Positions 5,853-6,962 of a stretch of 6,962 bases of DNA are shown piece after piece. The stretch covers positions 1 to 6,962 of the forward strand of contig NHIA01000031.1 in NCBI GenBank assembly GCA_002170825.1, given 5' to 3'. The notes beneath the pieces were generated by a model. That model made no database searches. It was given only the letters and a program-made list of their open reading frames with translations, and was not told the origin of the DNA. Every line of letters begins with the position of its first letter. Positions within the stretch are counted from its first letter, which is position 1. The translations under genes were made by a program, and so were the position numbers. Origin of the DNA: Cyanobacteria bacterium TMED177. Its GTDB lineage: Bacteria > Cyanobacteriota > Cyanobacteriia > PCC-6307 > Cyanobiaceae.

Positions 5853-6962
5853 GGCGGCCCGCTCCGTGGCGGGGTTCGGCTGCCCAGCCTGCTTGAGAAG
5901 GTCTTCAACTTCCGCCACCGGGAAGCGGTTGATGGCGCGAAGCGCCTGACGCGCATGGCTGCGCAGCTGCTCACTGATCGCCTCGCAATACGGCACCTGA
6001 GCCAGCAAATCCACGGTGCGGCGCATGATCCGCACCACATCGCCTTCATCCAGCGAGGTGTTGGCGATCAGATCGGCCCAGTCCGTCCCCCTCGCCCAAG
6101 CATCAACCAGGCCCATCAATTCCGGCTCCCACCACGCGGGTACAACAACCCCAAGTCGCTCCTGAGCTCGCAACAGCTCACGCCGCAAACCAGAGATGTC
6201 ATGCAGAGCCTCTTCCGCGGCAGGTGGCGGTGGGAAACCACTCCAGAGGTCAGGCCGGTTCACTTCCGTGCTGATCGCTTCAAACACCGCTGCCAGATCC
6301 GGCGGCGACAAATCATCGAGATGGCCGCTCATCAAAGCCAGGCCGAGCCAAAGCTCGTTGTCGCCCCGAAGTGCAGCCACAGTGCGGCCGATTTCCGTGG
6401 GTTGCAGATCATCCAGACATCCGAACTGCTGCAGGATGTCGAGCAGGGCCAGGAACGTCTCCCAGTGGCGGTTGGAGCGATGGTGCAGCAGCCGCTGCCG
6501 TTCCTCGATCTCCTGATCCAGTTCCTCCATCCGGCGACGATGCTTCTTCAGCTGCTTGCGATCGCCCCAGCGATGGGCCGGATGGCCTTCCTGTTCCTGC
6601 TCCAGCTCCTGCACAAGCCTGGCCTGGGTGAGCACTTCTCCAGCAAGGTCGTACTGCGGCGTGGTCATGTCGTGGCGACGCGCCATGTGGGCCACAGCAA
6701 GCGCCAGGCCTCCACTGGCCTGGTCGCCGTGGCGCAACTCACCGGCCTGGTTCAGCTGCGGTGCTGCGACACCATCCACCTGCAAACAGCTGAGTTCGGC
6801 ATGGATGCTCACAACGGATTGACAGGGCAGGAGCACCCAGACGTTCTCATCGGTCAGGCAAAGCAACAGCGGAAACTGACCGGGACCATCCACCTTCTCA
6901 ACGATCACCGCCGGCGAGACACGGCCCCGCAGCTGCGGTGACTTGAGGCTCACCAGGGTGCC
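5850..6962 (-). CDS. Ski2/Mtr4-type DExH-box RNA helicase, C-terminal part (gene runs off right edge)
   Basis: C-terminal 370 residues of a large superfamily-2 helicase; the ATPase core would lie beyond the right edge. Cyanobacterial members are related to the plastid RNA helicase ISE2 and to eukaryotic Ski2/Mtr4, which remodel RNA during processing and decay. A beta-rich segment comes first (PAVIVEKVDGPGQFPLLLCLTDENVWVLLP). A charged, probably coiled-coil helical region follows (about 105-160, QELEQEQE...KKHRRRMEELDQEIEERQRLL). Last comes a DSHCT-type domain (about 165-350). Typical features of that domain are the ELWLGLALMSGHLDDLSPPDLAAVF run, the VNRPDLW segment, a W-x-x-G-x-x-W motif (WARGTDW), LDEGDVVRIMRRTVDLLAQV and the terminal INRFPV. 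The frame is open to base 6962; a GTG at 6953 is probably internal. Substrate specificity is unknown. Confidence 0.87.
   Translation of the reverse strand, partial: GTLVSLKSPQLRGRVSPAVIVEKVDGPGQFPLLLCLTDENVWVLLPCQSVVSIHAELSCLQVDGVAAPQLNQAGELRHGDQASGGLALAVAHMARRHDMTTPQYDLAGEVLTQARLVQELEQEQEGHPAHRWGDRKQLKKHRRRMEELDQEIEERQRLLHHRSNRHWETFLALLDILQQFGCLDDLQPTEIGRTVAALRGDNELWLGLALMSGHLDDLSPPDLAAVFEAISTEVNRPDLWSGFPPPPAAEEALHDISGLRRELLRAQERLGVVVPAWWEPELMGLVDAWARGTDWADLIANTSLDEGDVVRIMRRTVDLLAQVPYCEAISEQLRSHARQALRAINRFPVAEVEDLLKQAGQPNPATERAA

Noticed and set aside
6558..6565. GCGATCGC (HIP1-type octamer)
   Set aside because: It is a single exact copy in 7 kb, inside a GC-rich coding region. There is no enrichment, so no special meaning is assigned.
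5955..6941. 328-codon plus-strand open frame opposite the helicase gene
   Set aside because: The minus-strand translation matches Ski2/Mtr4 C-terminal motifs throughout. The plus-strand product is a low-quality shadow without family features.
1..6962. CRISPR array, tRNA/rRNA, IS element or integrase attachment site
   Set aside because: No regularly spaced repeats, cloverleaf-like sequence, transposase frame or flanking direct repeats were seen by eye. Short degenerate repeats could have been missed.

Overview
The window reads as the chromosome of a marine picocyanobacterium (Synechococcus, Cyanobium or Prochlorococcus lineage). The evidence is a class II fumarase placed tail-to-tail against a Ski2/Mtr4-type helicase, a DUF1997 protein of the kind found in cyanobacteria and plastids, moderate-to-high GC in those genes, and extreme compaction. 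Only about 116 of 6962 bases lie outside genes. I recall the fumC/helicase neighbourhood from picocyanobacterial genomes; I could not check it here. No RNA gene, IS element, CRISPR array or integrase was seen, and no gene-free stretch exceeds about 54 bases.

Left block (1-3803), surface glycan genes. A plus-strand RgpF-family glycosyltransferase enters from the left edge with its reading frame open to the first base. It ends back-to-back with a minus-strand operon of three genes, read right to left: a KpsM-like ABC-2 permease (3803-2982), a KpsE/CtrB-like polysaccharide co-polymerase/export protein (2989-1751) and an unrecognised 264-residue soluble protein (1724-930). The permease and KpsE-like genes overlap by eight bases and are probably translationally coupled. 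The ATPase (KpsT) needed by such an exporter is not in the window.

Right block (3858-6962), housekeeping genes. A DUF1997 gene on the minus strand diverges from fumC on the plus strand with 34 bases between the starts. fumC converges on the 3' end of the helicase gene, which runs off the right edge, with two bases between the stop codons.

How they fit together: the left block should synthesise (RgpF) and export (KpsM/KpsE) a capsule or surface polysaccharide. The right block is TCA-cycle metabolism (fumarate to malate), RNA metabolism (helicase) and a DUF1997 protein of unknown role. Base composition changes with this split. Hand-counted 60-base samples in kpsM, the 264-residue gene and rgpF give 35-45% GC; samples in fumC and the helicase gene give 52-73%; the kpsE-like gene is intermediate to high. 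This fits a variable glycan island abutting conserved core genes. I did not find a clearly new biological system. The most open items are the unknown third gene of the export operon, the missing ATPase and an A/T homopolymer tract inside kpsM.
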